From positions 1 to 64,000 of the forward strand of contig PDHQ01000111.1 of NCBI GenBank assembly GCA_003339415.1: DNA of 64,000 nucleotides. Direction: 5' to 3'. This stretch comes from Ophiocordyceps camponoti-saundersi (nom. inval.) (lineage: Eukaryota > Ascomycota > Sordariomycetes > Hypocreales > Ophiocordycipitaceae). The stretch's first letter is position 1. Every line of letters begins with the position of its first letter. Under the pieces are notes generated by a model. It saw only the letters and a program-made list of their open reading frames with translations. It searched no databases and was not told the origin of the DNA. Positions 23,177-34,116 of this stretch are shown here, one piece after another. A program made the position numbers and the translations under genes.

Positions 23177-23900
23177 TAGCACCTAAGTTATACTTTATAT
23201 AATTTAGGAAATAGGAGATATTTTAGAAAGGAAAAAAAAGGTATAGGGGTAAAATATTATCTAGCTAGATAGCCGCTCTTCTTTATATAAAATAAAAAAG
23301 GTATCCTATCTTTAATTATATTTAATTTAAGTTACTTTTTTACTTCTCTTACTTATATATATATATATATAAACTATTTAATAATATTAGTATTAGAAGA
23401 TAATTCTATTACTATTACTTTTCCCCTTTATAAGAAAACTTAATATTATTTTTAATAATAGCGTTTTTATTTAAAAGGATATAATACTAGCGTATAATTA
23501 TACCTTTAAATACTATTTATATTAGCTTTATAATACTTAGCGCCTTTTTTAATATGTAAATTTACTAGACTTTAATATAAGCCTTATTAGGCTTAAATAA
23601 AAAAGCTAATAATAAAAAAAATACTTTAAAAAATAAGCTTAAAGCTATCGTAGCTTAGCGTGCTGCTTAGGCTAATTTGCCTTAAAAGAAAATATAAACT
23701 TAGATTAAACAGATCTAATAATATATTTAATAAATTATCGCTTTAAAAAGCGAAAATAAATATTATAAAAGGAGGTATTATACTAAAGCTTTAGGTTAAT
23801 TATGGCAGGTAGATAGCGGGGCTATATAGTGTAGAAGTACCCCCCTTATAAATTTCTATATTATTTACTTTTTCTTAACTAGGGTTATTTTTATCCTAGC
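23177..23900 (+). pseudogene. RIP-mutated flank with a possible coding remnant at 23,590-23,830
   Basis: It lies between repeat sequence and the host gene island. Most of it is AT-rich. From about 23,590 a + frame carries only TAA/TAG stops and would encode a lysine-, alanine- and glutamine-rich coiled-coil-like end, then an aromatic Leu-Trp-Gln segment near 23,800. This resembles the C-terminal tail of a fungal DNA-transposon protein, but I cannot name it. Residual TG and CA rise toward the gene (GCGTGCTGC near 23,659, ATGGCAGG near 23,802, TAGTGTAG near 23,827), so this may be a zone of weaker mutation. Confidence 0.35.
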
Positions 23901-24529
23901 TTTAAGTTTTGCACGCAGCCTCTATATAAACCCGTTTTATAATATAACCTTTATTACTTAAAAGGGCCTTTAATTATTTTCTGTTATATAGCACTAATAA
24001 AGGTGTTAGTATTCCTAATTGTTAATAGCTATAATAACTCTGCTAGTCTGTGTGGCTAGGCCAGAGCCCTAAGAAGCAGGGCCGGCAGCGCTGACTAACT
24101 AAGAGTGAGGTCTATAGGGTAGGCTGTACAACAATTTCATATTAGAGCACTCCTTATTCTAAGAACCCTTGGGTCTTTTCATTAATCGTTGGATCGCATG
24201 GCTATCCAGCTGGTGCAATAAAATTTCTGTAACCGTCCTTCGTACGTATATGTATATATGTTTGTTTTTCAGCAACATCCTTGTAAGCGTGTCTTTACCG
24301 CAGGAGAACAATAACGCGGTCCTGGCAAGGAGTATCGTTACTAATTTCAAAGAAACGGTGTCTGCTAATAGTTCACCCTGGCTTATCCGGGCAGTCCAGG
24401 CCGATCCGAGTCCCCCTTATCGCTTGATTCCTGTGCCATCGCGTTGCTGCAGAACTTAGGCTACGTCACAATCTTATTCGCGTTAACTCGATATTTTCAA
24501 CAAACTCAGAGTCTCGATTTCCGCGTAAA
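23901..24529 (+). promoter_or_regulatory. Upstream region of the MO25/hym1-like gene
   Basis: This is the first stretch with ordinary CA/TG content. A TATA-like TATATAAA lies at 23,923-23,930, about 600 bp before the start codon. A CRE-like TACGTCA lies at 24,462-24,468, about 60 bp before it. A pyrimidine-rich TTTGTTTTTCAG at 24,260-24,271 looks like a splice acceptor, so a 5' UTR intron is possible. Short open frames here (24,169-24,459; 24,159-24,350 on minus) have no features of real genes. The transcription start cannot be fixed from sequence. Confidence 0.45.
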
Positions 24530-25847
24530 ATGTCATTTTTCTTTGGTCGAGCCCGTGGACGAGCAGCTGCCGACCTACCGAAGCAAGCTCACGAACATAT
24601 TTCACGACTTGATGGCGCGAATGTACTCCCTAAGGTGCGTCGTTCGCTCTGAGTTTATTCTTCGGGGCCACCGCCACTAACTTACATTTCAGGCAGAGGA
24701 GCTTGCTCGCGTCCTGAGTCAAATGAAGCTTGTTTTCCAAGGAACCAACGGTAATCCTAACTCCCACGTTTTCCGTACCTTTCTCGATCCTCTCACGAAG
24801 AGATGGCTTACGCTTGTTGTTACAACATAGAAACCGACAGCTCCCCCGAGCAAATTTACCACCTTGTAACTGGCCTGATTGACGAAGATTTGCTCTACCT
24901 TCTTGCCAACAATCTCTATCGCCTACCTTTTGAGTCTCGTAAGGATACTCAGGTCATCTTCTCATATGTCTTTAGATTTCGTCCTGCCTCTGCAGCTGTG
25001 AAAAGCGATCCTATTGCCCTGTCATACGTCGTGTGCAATAGGCCTCAGGTGCTCGTCGAACTATGTCGAGCCTACGAACATAAAGAAAGCGCAACACCGG
25101 CTGGGTCAGTTTTGCGCGAGTTGTTGAAAAACGAGGCTGCTGCGGCCATTATTTTGTACGATGATGGAGATGAGCCTGGGTCCAGTGCAAAGGGCCTTAA
25201 CGCCATCGACCGTGACAGACCTCAAAGTGGCAGAGGCGTCTTTTGGAAGTTTTTCGACTGGATCGACAAGAGCTCTTTCGAAGTTGCTGCTGACGCTTTC
25301 ACGACTTTTCGGGTACGTCAGCTACATCTACTGATGATCCTCAACACAAGTGGCTTCGGCTTACGTTAACGAACTCAATCAGGAGCTACTGACACGCCAC
25401 AAGGATCTTGTTCCCCGCTATCTGTCCGTCAACTTTGACCTGTTTTTCGACAGGTACAACAGTGTTCTTATGCAGTCCAACAGTTATGTCACCAAAAGAC
25501 AATCAATCAAGCTGCTCGGCGAGATTTTACTGGACCGTTCAAACTATAGCGTCATGACTGCATATGTTGACAGAGGCGACCATCTGAAGATTTGCATGAA
25601 CTTACTACGTGACGATAGGAAGATGGTACAGTATGAGGGTTTCCACGTTTTCAAGGTTTTTGTCGCCAATCCGCACAAATCTATCGCTGTACAGAAAATA
25701 TTGCTCATGAATCGGGAAAAACTCTTGAATTTCCTTTCTCAGTTCCTCCAGGATCGCACAGACGATGAACAATTTATCGACGAACGAGAATTTCTAATTA
25801 AGCAGATTAAGAACATGTCTTCTACGCCTGTTCCCCCGAAGCGCTAG
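24530..25847 (+). CDS. hym1: MO25/Cab39-family scaffold protein (Hym1 orthologue), 4 exons
   Basis: Exons 24,530-24,634, 24,693-24,750, 24,831-25,312 and 25,383-25,847 give 369 aa. The start ATG (context AAAATGT) opens MSFFFGRARGR. Introns are 58, 80 and 70 bp with GT/AG ends (GTGCGT, GTAATC, GTACGT); intron 1 has CACTAAC before its acceptor and intron 3 has GTTAAC. Family-typical blocks include SPEQIYHLVTGLIDEDLLYLLA, PFESRKDTQVIFSYVFRFRP, NSYVTKRQSIKLLGEILLDR, and DDEQFIDEREFLIKQI at the C terminus, spread over an all-helical armadillo-like fold. In fungi MO25/Hym1 scaffolds a germinal-centre kinase acting on the NDR kinase of the RAM/MOR pathway, for polarity, septation and cell separation, in the cytoplasm. 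The gene is complete and unmutated though buried in RIP-mutated DNA. Some downstream in-frame ATGs exist, but only this one restores the conserved N terminus. Confidence 0.96.
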
Positions 25848-26045
25848 AACTGAGTTTCTTCAAACTCGTCGGCCGTGCAGATGTATGTATCTTAACCTAT
25901 GTTAAGTGCTCCTGCGCAGGACGTTACAGGCGTTGCCCACGGTGTTCCTTCCGGCAAGATGATAAGAAGATTAAGCGGGGCGTTATATCAGGAATCTGAA
26001 GAACTTCAAACTTTCCAGCTCGGTTGTGAAATCGTAACGATATTT
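25848..26045 (+). other. 3' flank of the hym1-like gene; edge of the unmutated island
   Basis: Normal CA/TG content continues to about 26,040 (CTCGGTTGTGAAATCG), then falls abruptly. This presumably holds the 3' UTR. I see no clear AATAAA. The stretch from 23,9xx to here is the whole single-copy island, about 2.1 kb. Confidence 0.6.
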
Positions 26046-27816
26046 CCTATTACTTCTTTCTAGTACTAATAAGTGTTAAGGGGGCTAGGAGCTTTATTAG
26101 CTAACAGCCTAATATAAATACTATATTAACTTAATAATTAGGTCCGACCTTAGGTAACTAAAGACTCACTTTAATAATATAGAATTTAACTATTAAATCT
26201 CTTTAAGTATAGTAACGCCGCCCTTAAGTTATAGTCTTTACGCTGCGAATTAAGCTTATAAATACTAATATTAACTTTACTATTAAGGTATATAAAGTAG
26301 TATATAAGGTAGCTTTATATAAATAGCGGAACTAGAGGTATTTCTTATTAGGGTTAGGAAAATAATTACTCGTAATTAATTTTTTAAGTAATTTTTAATA
26401 ATTTTTTTCTAGTTATTTAAATTTTTTATAAGTAACCTTTTTATTTTAATAAGTTAAATTGCTAGAAAAAAAATATATTATAAGTGATTTTTTTAAAAAA
26501 ATTATTTATAATTATTTATAATTTCTTTTAAAATAGAAATAAACTTTTTTTAATTAAAAATAATATATAAAGCTTATAAATAATAATAATTTATACGCTA
26601 ATATACCTTATATAGCTTAGAACTATTTTATATATATTCTAAAAAGGGGAAAAACTAAAAAACTTAAAGTAAAACCCTCCCCTTAAGCGTTACCTTAGCT
26701 TTAGGTTAGACCTTATCTATACCTAGTACTTTATATATTTTATAAGTTAAATATTAACTAATAATTTAAAAGCTAATATTTCCCCTTAAGCGGATTTTAT
26801 AATAGTAAAAATATATATAAATTAAGTTTAGTATAGAGTTTATATAGCTTACTTATTTTTCTAGCTATTATTATTACTATAAACTAAATCCTTATATTTA
26901 ATTAAAGCGGCCTTAATAATCTAATCTATTAAGGCCTTATTAATATAGCTAATATATATATAAAGGTTTTATTATCTTATAATAAATTTTATAATAGCTA
27001 ATTTTAAAAAATAGCTAAATTATTATAATAAAGCTATAGATTAGTATAAAGTTAGAATTAAAGAAAGGGGTATTATTATATTCGCTTTTTAGCGTTTCCG
27101 CCTTAGCTATTACTAATTTTTAGTTAACGCTAAAAGGGAAAAAAAGGTAATATATATAAAGCTTTAATTTATAAACTTTTAAAGTTAGGTAATATACGCG
27201 TTTTTTATCTAATTTTATATTACTTTTATTTTAAAATAAAGTTAACTTTATTTAAGGTAAAATTTTTAATAAAAAAGGTAATAATATAGTTTTTTTTATA
27301 AGCTATAAAATAAGCGGATTTACCTTTTATATATAAAGTAATAAAATATTTATTATATTATAGCTTTATTATATAATATTTAGTAATATATTTAAATTAG
27401 TAATATTTAAAATATTACTAAGTTAGATTTTTAGTATATATAATTTAATATTAAAAATCTTTACTTATATTATTATACTTTTATTATAAATCTAGTTTAT
27501 ATTTACTACGCTATTAATAATAATTACTAAAAAACTTTATTAAATTTTTAAATAATATCTTTTTATATATAATTATATTCTTAAAACTTTATTTAATAAT
27601 TTAATTTTTTTCTAAAAGGCTTTCTTATTACTTTACTATAAGGCTTACGCTAATATCTTTTTTATAATAAGAGTATAACTTCCGCTAATTAAGCGTGCCT
27701 TTTCTCTAAAAGTAATATAAAGCTACTTTAAATTAAACTAAAGCTTATAAATAATATTTTAAAATATTATTATAATATCACCGCTAAGTAATTTTCTTAT
27801 TATTTATTTATTTATT
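26046..27816. other. RIP-mutated unassigned sequence
   Basis: AT-rich, nearly free of CA and TG, with no open frame and no motif I can identify. It joins the host gene island on the left and the U unit of the next R1 copy on the right. Confidence 0.5.
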
Positions 27817-27912
27817 TATATACTAAAAGCTTTTATAATATCTAAAGCTTTTATAATATAATAAGTAAGAAAAATCTTTTAAAATAAAGTAAAACCTTTT
27901 TTATTTATTTAT
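27817..27912 (+). repeat. Partial U unit, tandem with unit 5
   Basis: About 96 bp matching the outer end of a U unit (TATATACTAAAAGC, TTTTATAATATCTAAAGC, AATAAGTAAGAAAAATC), followed at once by a full unit starting with the same sequence. It shows that U units occur in tandem at this R1 copy too. Confidence 0.7.
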
Positions 27913-28465
27913 TTATATATTAAGGGCTTTTATAATATCTAAAGCTTTTATAATATAATAAGTAAAAAAAATCCTTTAAAGTAAAGTAAAACTTTTTAAC
28001 TATAAAAGGAAAGCTTATTATACGCTTATATAAAAATATAATAATAGCTAGTAATAATATAATATAAGAAGCCTATTATTTAGGGGTAATCTTAAATAAT
28101 ATAAGAAAAGTAAGGTAAGGAGGGGAGTATAAAGAAAAGGAAAATCTATAAAGCGCGGGGCGGAAAGAGCGGGGCGGTATAGCGTAGCGCGGGGCGGTAT
28201 AAAGCGGTACGGGGCGGTATAGGGCGGTATAAGGCGATACGGTATAGCGTAGGGTAAAGAAAGAAAAATTTAAAAAAAGGTAAGGTAAAATAGTAAGGTA
28301 GTTACTTTATTATCTATTAGTAATTAAAAAAAGGGGGGCTATATCTTTTTCTTTTTTACCTTTTTTTTTCTTTTTTTTCTTTTTTTTCTTTTTATTATTT
28401 TTAGAAAAAAGTATATTTTTAACCTTTTTTTTTAATTTTTCCTTTTAACTTTTATAATAAAAAGA
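27913..28465 (+). repeat. U unit 5
   Basis: A full U unit in the opposite direction to units 1-4, at the 5' side of the R1 copy that continues to 37.6 kb. The GC-rich core, here GGGGCGG/GCGGTA-type, lies at 28,157-28,250. Confidence 0.7.
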
Positions 28466-29120
28466 AAATAATAAAAATTATATAGCTATATTAATAAAAT
28501 AATAATAATAAATATATTTAAGATTATTTATTCTAAGTTTTATAATTTCCTTTATATTATATATATAGCTTAGCTAGCTAATTATAAAGTTTTATATTAA
28601 AAATAATAAAATAAATAATAATATATAATATTAACTATATATAAAGCTAATAAAATATATAAGCTTATAATTAGCTAATTATTTTAATTATATTAAAGCT
28701 TAATATAAATATTAAAAAGTAAATAAAATTAAAAGTTAGGGGCGGAGTTAAAGTTAAAGCTTAAAATATTAATTAAATTATAAATATATTTAAAAAAATT
28801 ATATATTATTATAATAAAAATAATATAATATATTAATAAAGGAGGATAGCTAAATAGCTTACTAATAAGTATAAAATAATATAAAGCGGAGTAAAGTTTT
28901 AAATATAGCTAATAATAAATAATAAGAAAAAATCTAAGTTAACTTACGCAATATATAAAGGTAAAATAAGATATTAAAGCTTTAACTTAGTAAGATAATA
29001 ATAACGCCTTAAGTAAGCGCCTTAGCGAGGTTAGCTACTTTAGCGGCCGCTTTTAATATTACTTTTACTATTATAATTATTAACGCTTCTTCTTAAAAGT
29101 CTTATATATATAATAATTAA
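28466..29120 (+). mobile_element. R1 repeat, left part of the copy split by a LINE (R1-d)
   Basis: The reverse complement of the segment next to U units in R1-a and R1-b. It ends in TATATAATAATTAA, where the LINE at 29,121 begins; R1 resumes at 34,117 with the same ATAATAATTAA. Compared with R1-a (14,545-14,600) about 45 bp around the site are missing, so the insertion or later change removed a little target DNA. Confidence 0.68.
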
Positions 29121-32049
29121 CAGGTTATACTAGTCCGGACCTTAACCTTACTAGATCCGACCACGTCCCCTAATCTCTTATAGCCGGTATCCCTATACTT
29201 ATAGTAGCGCGTATACTATACTTATAGTAAAGATAAGCGGACCCGGACCTAGTTTACTATAAATCCCTAGCTAAGATTACCTTCTTACTTTCCCCTCTTA
29301 CTAACTTAATAGAGATTAATAATACTTTTAATTAACTTTACTAAAAGCTATAACTTATTATTAACTAAATAGTGCTATTTATCGCCTTTTCTTATTCTCG
29401 TAAGGCGGCGTAGTTTACCCTAGCTATAGCCTCGGCTACTTAAGTAGCTAAGCGAGCCCGGCGTAAATATAAGTCCCTCTTTTCGGACTCCTTTTAATAA
29501 TAGCTTTAGAAGATAGCTTTTACTTAGAAGATAGCTATAAACTTAGTAAAATATACTTATTAGCGATCTTTCCTTTATATTATCGCTAGCTTACTTTTTA
29601 AATTTTAATATATTAAATATTAAGCTTATATTTAGAGTAATCTCCCTTAAAATCTAGTTTATCTTTTTACGCTAAAGATAATTAATAAATTTTAAGCTAA
29701 TAGCTATATAGCTAAAGCTAATATCTTAGCTAATTAGTTCTTTCCTTAGCTTCGTAGCGTACCCCTAACCGATACTAGACCGCCTAAACTTAAGTTCTTT
29801 ATTAATATTAAGATTATTTAAACTAATATTTTTATAACGCTTAAGTTAATAACCTCCTAAAAGGTAGCTAAAATAAATAATATTCCTACTAAATTTCTTA
29901 AAATATATTACTTTATTTTTATTACTTAGCTAGCTATAATCTTCTAAGCGTATATATAATTTAGTTATTTCCTACCCTAGCTATAGTTTGCTATCGTAAT
30001 TATCTTACGTAAATTCGGAAAAAAGCTAGAAGCTTACTAAGAGGTAGGTACTTATAAGCTTATATCTTTACTATATTACTTAGGTAAAATTTTAGAAATT
30101 ATAATAGGATAATAAATTACTAAGGCTACGGAGTTATACTAACTCCTCCCTAAAGGCTAAATAAGTAATAAGCGGAATTAGTTTATAAAGCTAGCTATCT
30201 TTATAGTTACTAAGCTTATTTAAGCTATTTAAGCTAAGAAAGGAGTAGTATCCTTTCTATAATTTAATATTAAGGGAGTATTTAATATTATATATTATAA
30301 TAAACTTATCGCTGAACTTAGGTATTTAAGATTCCTAGATTAGATCCTAGCTTTCTTTAATAGCTATTTATAAGATTATACCTCCTAACTTTATTTTAAT
30401 AATAAGATTTTAGAACTATATTAAATTAAAATTAGAGTTCTTTAAAGTTCGCCGCTCTCTATTATCTTATTTATCCTATATATAGCCCCGCTTTATAATT
30501 AGCTAATATATAAGGAAGAAATATAGGTAATTAGTTTTATAAATAATATAAACTTTCTTAGCGTTAGGCTTAACTTTAAGATAATTATAAGATAGCTTTA
30601 AGCTATATAGGTAATATATAAATAATAAGCGCGTAATTATAATATAGAATTTAAGCTAAAGAAAAGTAAGCTTTTATATTTTTCCCGGAAATATATTTTA
30701 AAGATAAACCTAGTCTAATTAAGGGATTACTAAGTTTACCTTATTTCCGAGGTAAGACTCCTAAGCGTTTAGATCTATTAGCGGCTATAATAGAAACCTT
30801 ATCTACGAATTATATATACTAAGCTCCTCCGCTAAAACCTTACCTTTTCCCTTTTATCCGCTTTTACCTAAAGTTACCCTTTTACCTAAGCTTATAAACT
30901 TTATATAAAAGTTATTTAATTACTTATTATATATATTATTATTATATTTTATATTATTATTTTTATAAGCGGAAACTTACTAAGCTTAGCTAAAGCCTTA
31001 AGATTAGAATAGTTACGATACCTTAAAATAATACTTAAAGCTTATAAAGCTACGCTTATTTATTATCTTAAAGCTAAATCTTAAGTTCCCTTACTTAATC
31101 TTTACTTAAATAAAAAGAAAACTAATACCCTCCGCTACTTAAAAAATATAATAATATTAGATAAAATCTAAACCGCTTTTAGAGATATCTTAAAATTCTT
31201 ATCGCGCTTCCCCTTTTATTAACTAATAAAATAATAAAAAGCTAAATAGCTATTAAAAGAATATATATATTAAGTTTAAATATAGATAAGATACGATATA
31301 TTACTTTTTAATAAAAAATTTATAATAAACTTTTTTTACTAAAATTAGAAAATATAATAAGAGGACTCCGAAGACTAGCTATATATAAGATATTCTAAGC
31401 TTACCTTATTTCCTTCTAACTTCCCGCTTTACCTTAATAAAGCAAAATCGCTTAAAAGATATAGAGATTTACCGAAATATATTAATATTATAATTATATA
31501 ACTCCGTATAGGTAAAATTAATCTTAAAGAGTTCCTCTTTTATAAGCGCGTGCTAGAAATAGTCTCCCTTTTATATTAGTATAATATTAAACTAGAGAAT
31601 ATTTATTATCTATTTTTTCGATACCCTTAATTAGTTAAATAGCGCTATAAACTACCTTAGCTTATCTCCTCTAATATTAAACTATAATTAAAGCTTAATT
31701 ATTACTTATTAGTAACTATAATCGTAAAGTAAATACTCCGATATACTAACTTATATTAATTTTAGCTTACTAATACTTTTTATACTAATACTTTTAAGAC
31801 TAACTAAGGCTAGATATAGCTTTTTTTTATATAAATTACTATAATTATAATATTATTAATTTACCTACCTTATTTACGATTTATTTTATATTTTAAAAGA
31901 ATTTATATTTATTAGGTTTAAGTTATTATCTCCTCCCTTATCTAATAACTTCTTAACTTTTCCGGCTACCTTATTAGTAAGAGTAATTACGGACTAATAT
32001 TAGCCCCGTAACGCGAGTTTACTTAGCATAAAGCTACTAAAACTTAAGG

Positions 32050-32240
32050 TAAAGCGCGTCTTACTCGGAGTTACTATTAGCGTAATAGCTTATAATAAGT
32101 TTAGCGTAATAATCGGCTATAAAGTAGTTACTTATTACTATAATAAGCTTAAAGTAGTAATTAGCTTAAGTAAAGTTATTTATTACTAAAATAAGCTTAG
32201 AGTAATAACGGGATTTAGCGTAATAGCGGGCCGTATACTA
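32050..32240. repeat. Short degenerate direct repeats within the LINE 3' region
   Basis: Related segments with TAATAAGCTTA, GTAGTTACTTATTACTA and AGCGTAATA(A/G)C recur three to four times at intervals of about 45-60 bp. This lies in the part after ORF2 and may be a decayed minisatellite. Confidence 0.4.
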
Positions 32241-33830
32241 TTAGGGGTAGTTATTATTAGCATTAGTTTATTATCCTTATTAAGGAATAACTTATTTAAC
32301 CTTAAGATCTCTAAATATTTCGGTAATAGCTTATAATTATAAAGCCCCCCGCGCCTCCTTAATACTCCGCTAAGGTATAGCTTAAGTTTATACCTCTCTA
32401 ATAACTTTAAGTTAGTAAAAGGTAAGTTATATTAATAACTAACTAACTAAAACTCTTAGCTAATAAGTAAGGTAACTCTAAGCGTTAGAGGGATATAAGA
32501 CTTAGCTAAATCTATCCTTACTATAATAATACTATAGTTTATTATAGCTATGTAAGTATTAGTAGCCGCTATAGCGGCCGCCGCCTTAATTAGGGTCTCC
32601 TTTACTATAAGTAACTTAGCTACCTTTTCGCTAGCTAGGCTTATCTCTACTATATTCGGCGCTAGCGTAGCCTCTAATTTTAGAACTTTATTATTACTAA
32701 AACCGACTTAGCGTAAGCTCCCTCTCTCGCTTTCCTTAAAGTATACCCTAGTAAGATATAAATACTTTAAGTTAATAATAAAAACGGGCAGTAAGTTATT
32801 ATTATTATTATCTATATTTAGTATAATCGTAAGAGTTTTAGGCGTAGCGCGGGCCTTTTTCTTAATAAGGCGCGTTTAAATTATAATAGGAGATATTTAT
32901 TTTTTACTTTTACTTTTTAAAAGCGCTATAAGCGCCGCTTTAGTAAACTTCGTTATCGCTAGCTTACGTATTCTACTTACCTTATAAGTTATATTTACTC
33001 TTACTTTAAGCGAAGCCTAAGCTAGCCCTCTTAGCTTTTTAAATATTATTATTACTTTTTTACTTAAGTTTAATATATTATAAGCTATACTTATAAAGTT
33101 TAAAGTTTATTAATTAATATAAGCGTTAACTTATTTTAAGGTAGCGTAGATTAACTTAAGTATAGAGACGGATATCTCCCCCCTTTCTCCCTCCGCCTTT
33201 TTTACCTTTTTTATAACCTTAATATAGATACCCCTTAAGGCGTTCTTTACCTTAACTATATTCTTATAAATATAGCTTTAGCTTAAATTTTAAATTAAGG
33301 TAAGATTTTTCTTAGCTATAGCTTATACTCCTCTAAACTTTTATTACTTATTATAATACTTAGCTTATATAATATATAGCTTTATAATATTATCCTTAAG
33401 TTAAGGATATATAAATATATAAGTAAAATTTATCTAAGTATAAGTAATATATATACGCGCGTTTATAGCTATTAAATATTAGCTTAATCTTATTAATATA
33501 TAGCTTAAATAAAGCGCGATTTATTTAGCTAATCTTAATAGCTAGTATATAAATAGTAAATATAATTTTAAATAAGTTTAAAAATATAACTATTATAAAA
33601 TATAGCTTATTTATTATTAATCTTTATATTATAATTATAAGCTATTATTATTATAATAAAGGAAATTAAAATTAATATTATTTATATAGGAAAAAGGCCC
33701 TATACTATATAAGCTATAAGATTTTATATTTTATAGTAGCTTATTTACTAATTATAGGGCGCCGCGGTATATATTAATATATACTTTTTTACTTTAAGGC
33801 GGTATATACCTCCTTCCCTTACCGGGGTTC

Positions 33831-34116
33831 TAGCTTATATTTACCCTCTTATAGCTAAGGTTCGTAGCCGCTTCCGTTTTAGTAACCCCTAAACCTTAGC
33901 TTATTTTACTTTAAACCCGCTATTATAACTTAGCGGACTAGCACGAGGCCCGCTATAGCACCCTCTCCTTACTTACTATTCTTACCTTACTAGCTACCGA
34001 CTACTTAGTAAGGGGTTTTCCCCCGGGCCCGGCCCGGTTTTTCCCCTCTTCCTACCCTCTATATGCTTAGATACCTTATAGGTCCCTAAAGTAATATAAT
34101 ATATATATATATATAT
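33831..34116 (+). other. LINE 3' tail; last ~110 bp shared with the SINE family
   Basis: From about 34,010 to the end the sequence has AAGGGGTTTTCCCC, GGTTTTTCC, TATATGCTTAGATACC and AGTAATATAATATATATAT in the same order and spacing as the ends of the SINEs at 3,635, 14,793, 61,256 and 11,199. In known SINE/LINE pairs such a shared end is the recognition site for the LINE reverse transcriptase. Confidence 0.75.

Larger units (their letters stand above)
29121..34116 (+). mobile_element. Tad1/I-like LINE, 5'-truncated, RIP-mutated
   Basis: It begins inside the C-terminal part of an ORF2 endonuclease: the Ser-Asp-His end motif is still readable at 29,156-29,164. Reverse transcriptase follows. 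Its conserved blocks can be followed in one frame whose stops are all TAA/TAG, and the F-x-D-D active-site codons lie at 30,536-30,547, with both Asp codons now AAT. RNase H-like sequence probably lies before about 32.0 kb. About 1.8 kb after that is unexplained and could be 3' UTR or a nested element. The last ~286 bp end in (TA)n. It is flanked by ATAATAATTAA (29,110-29,120 and 34,117-34,127) and sits inside an R1 copy. ORF1 is missing, as expected for 5' truncation. Confidence 0.72.

Noticed and set aside
24169..24680. Two + open frames (24,169-24,459 and 24,444-24,680) and a minus frame at 24,159-24,350
   Set aside because: They lie in the upstream region or overlap exon 1 of the MO25 gene in another frame, with no family resemblance or coding character.
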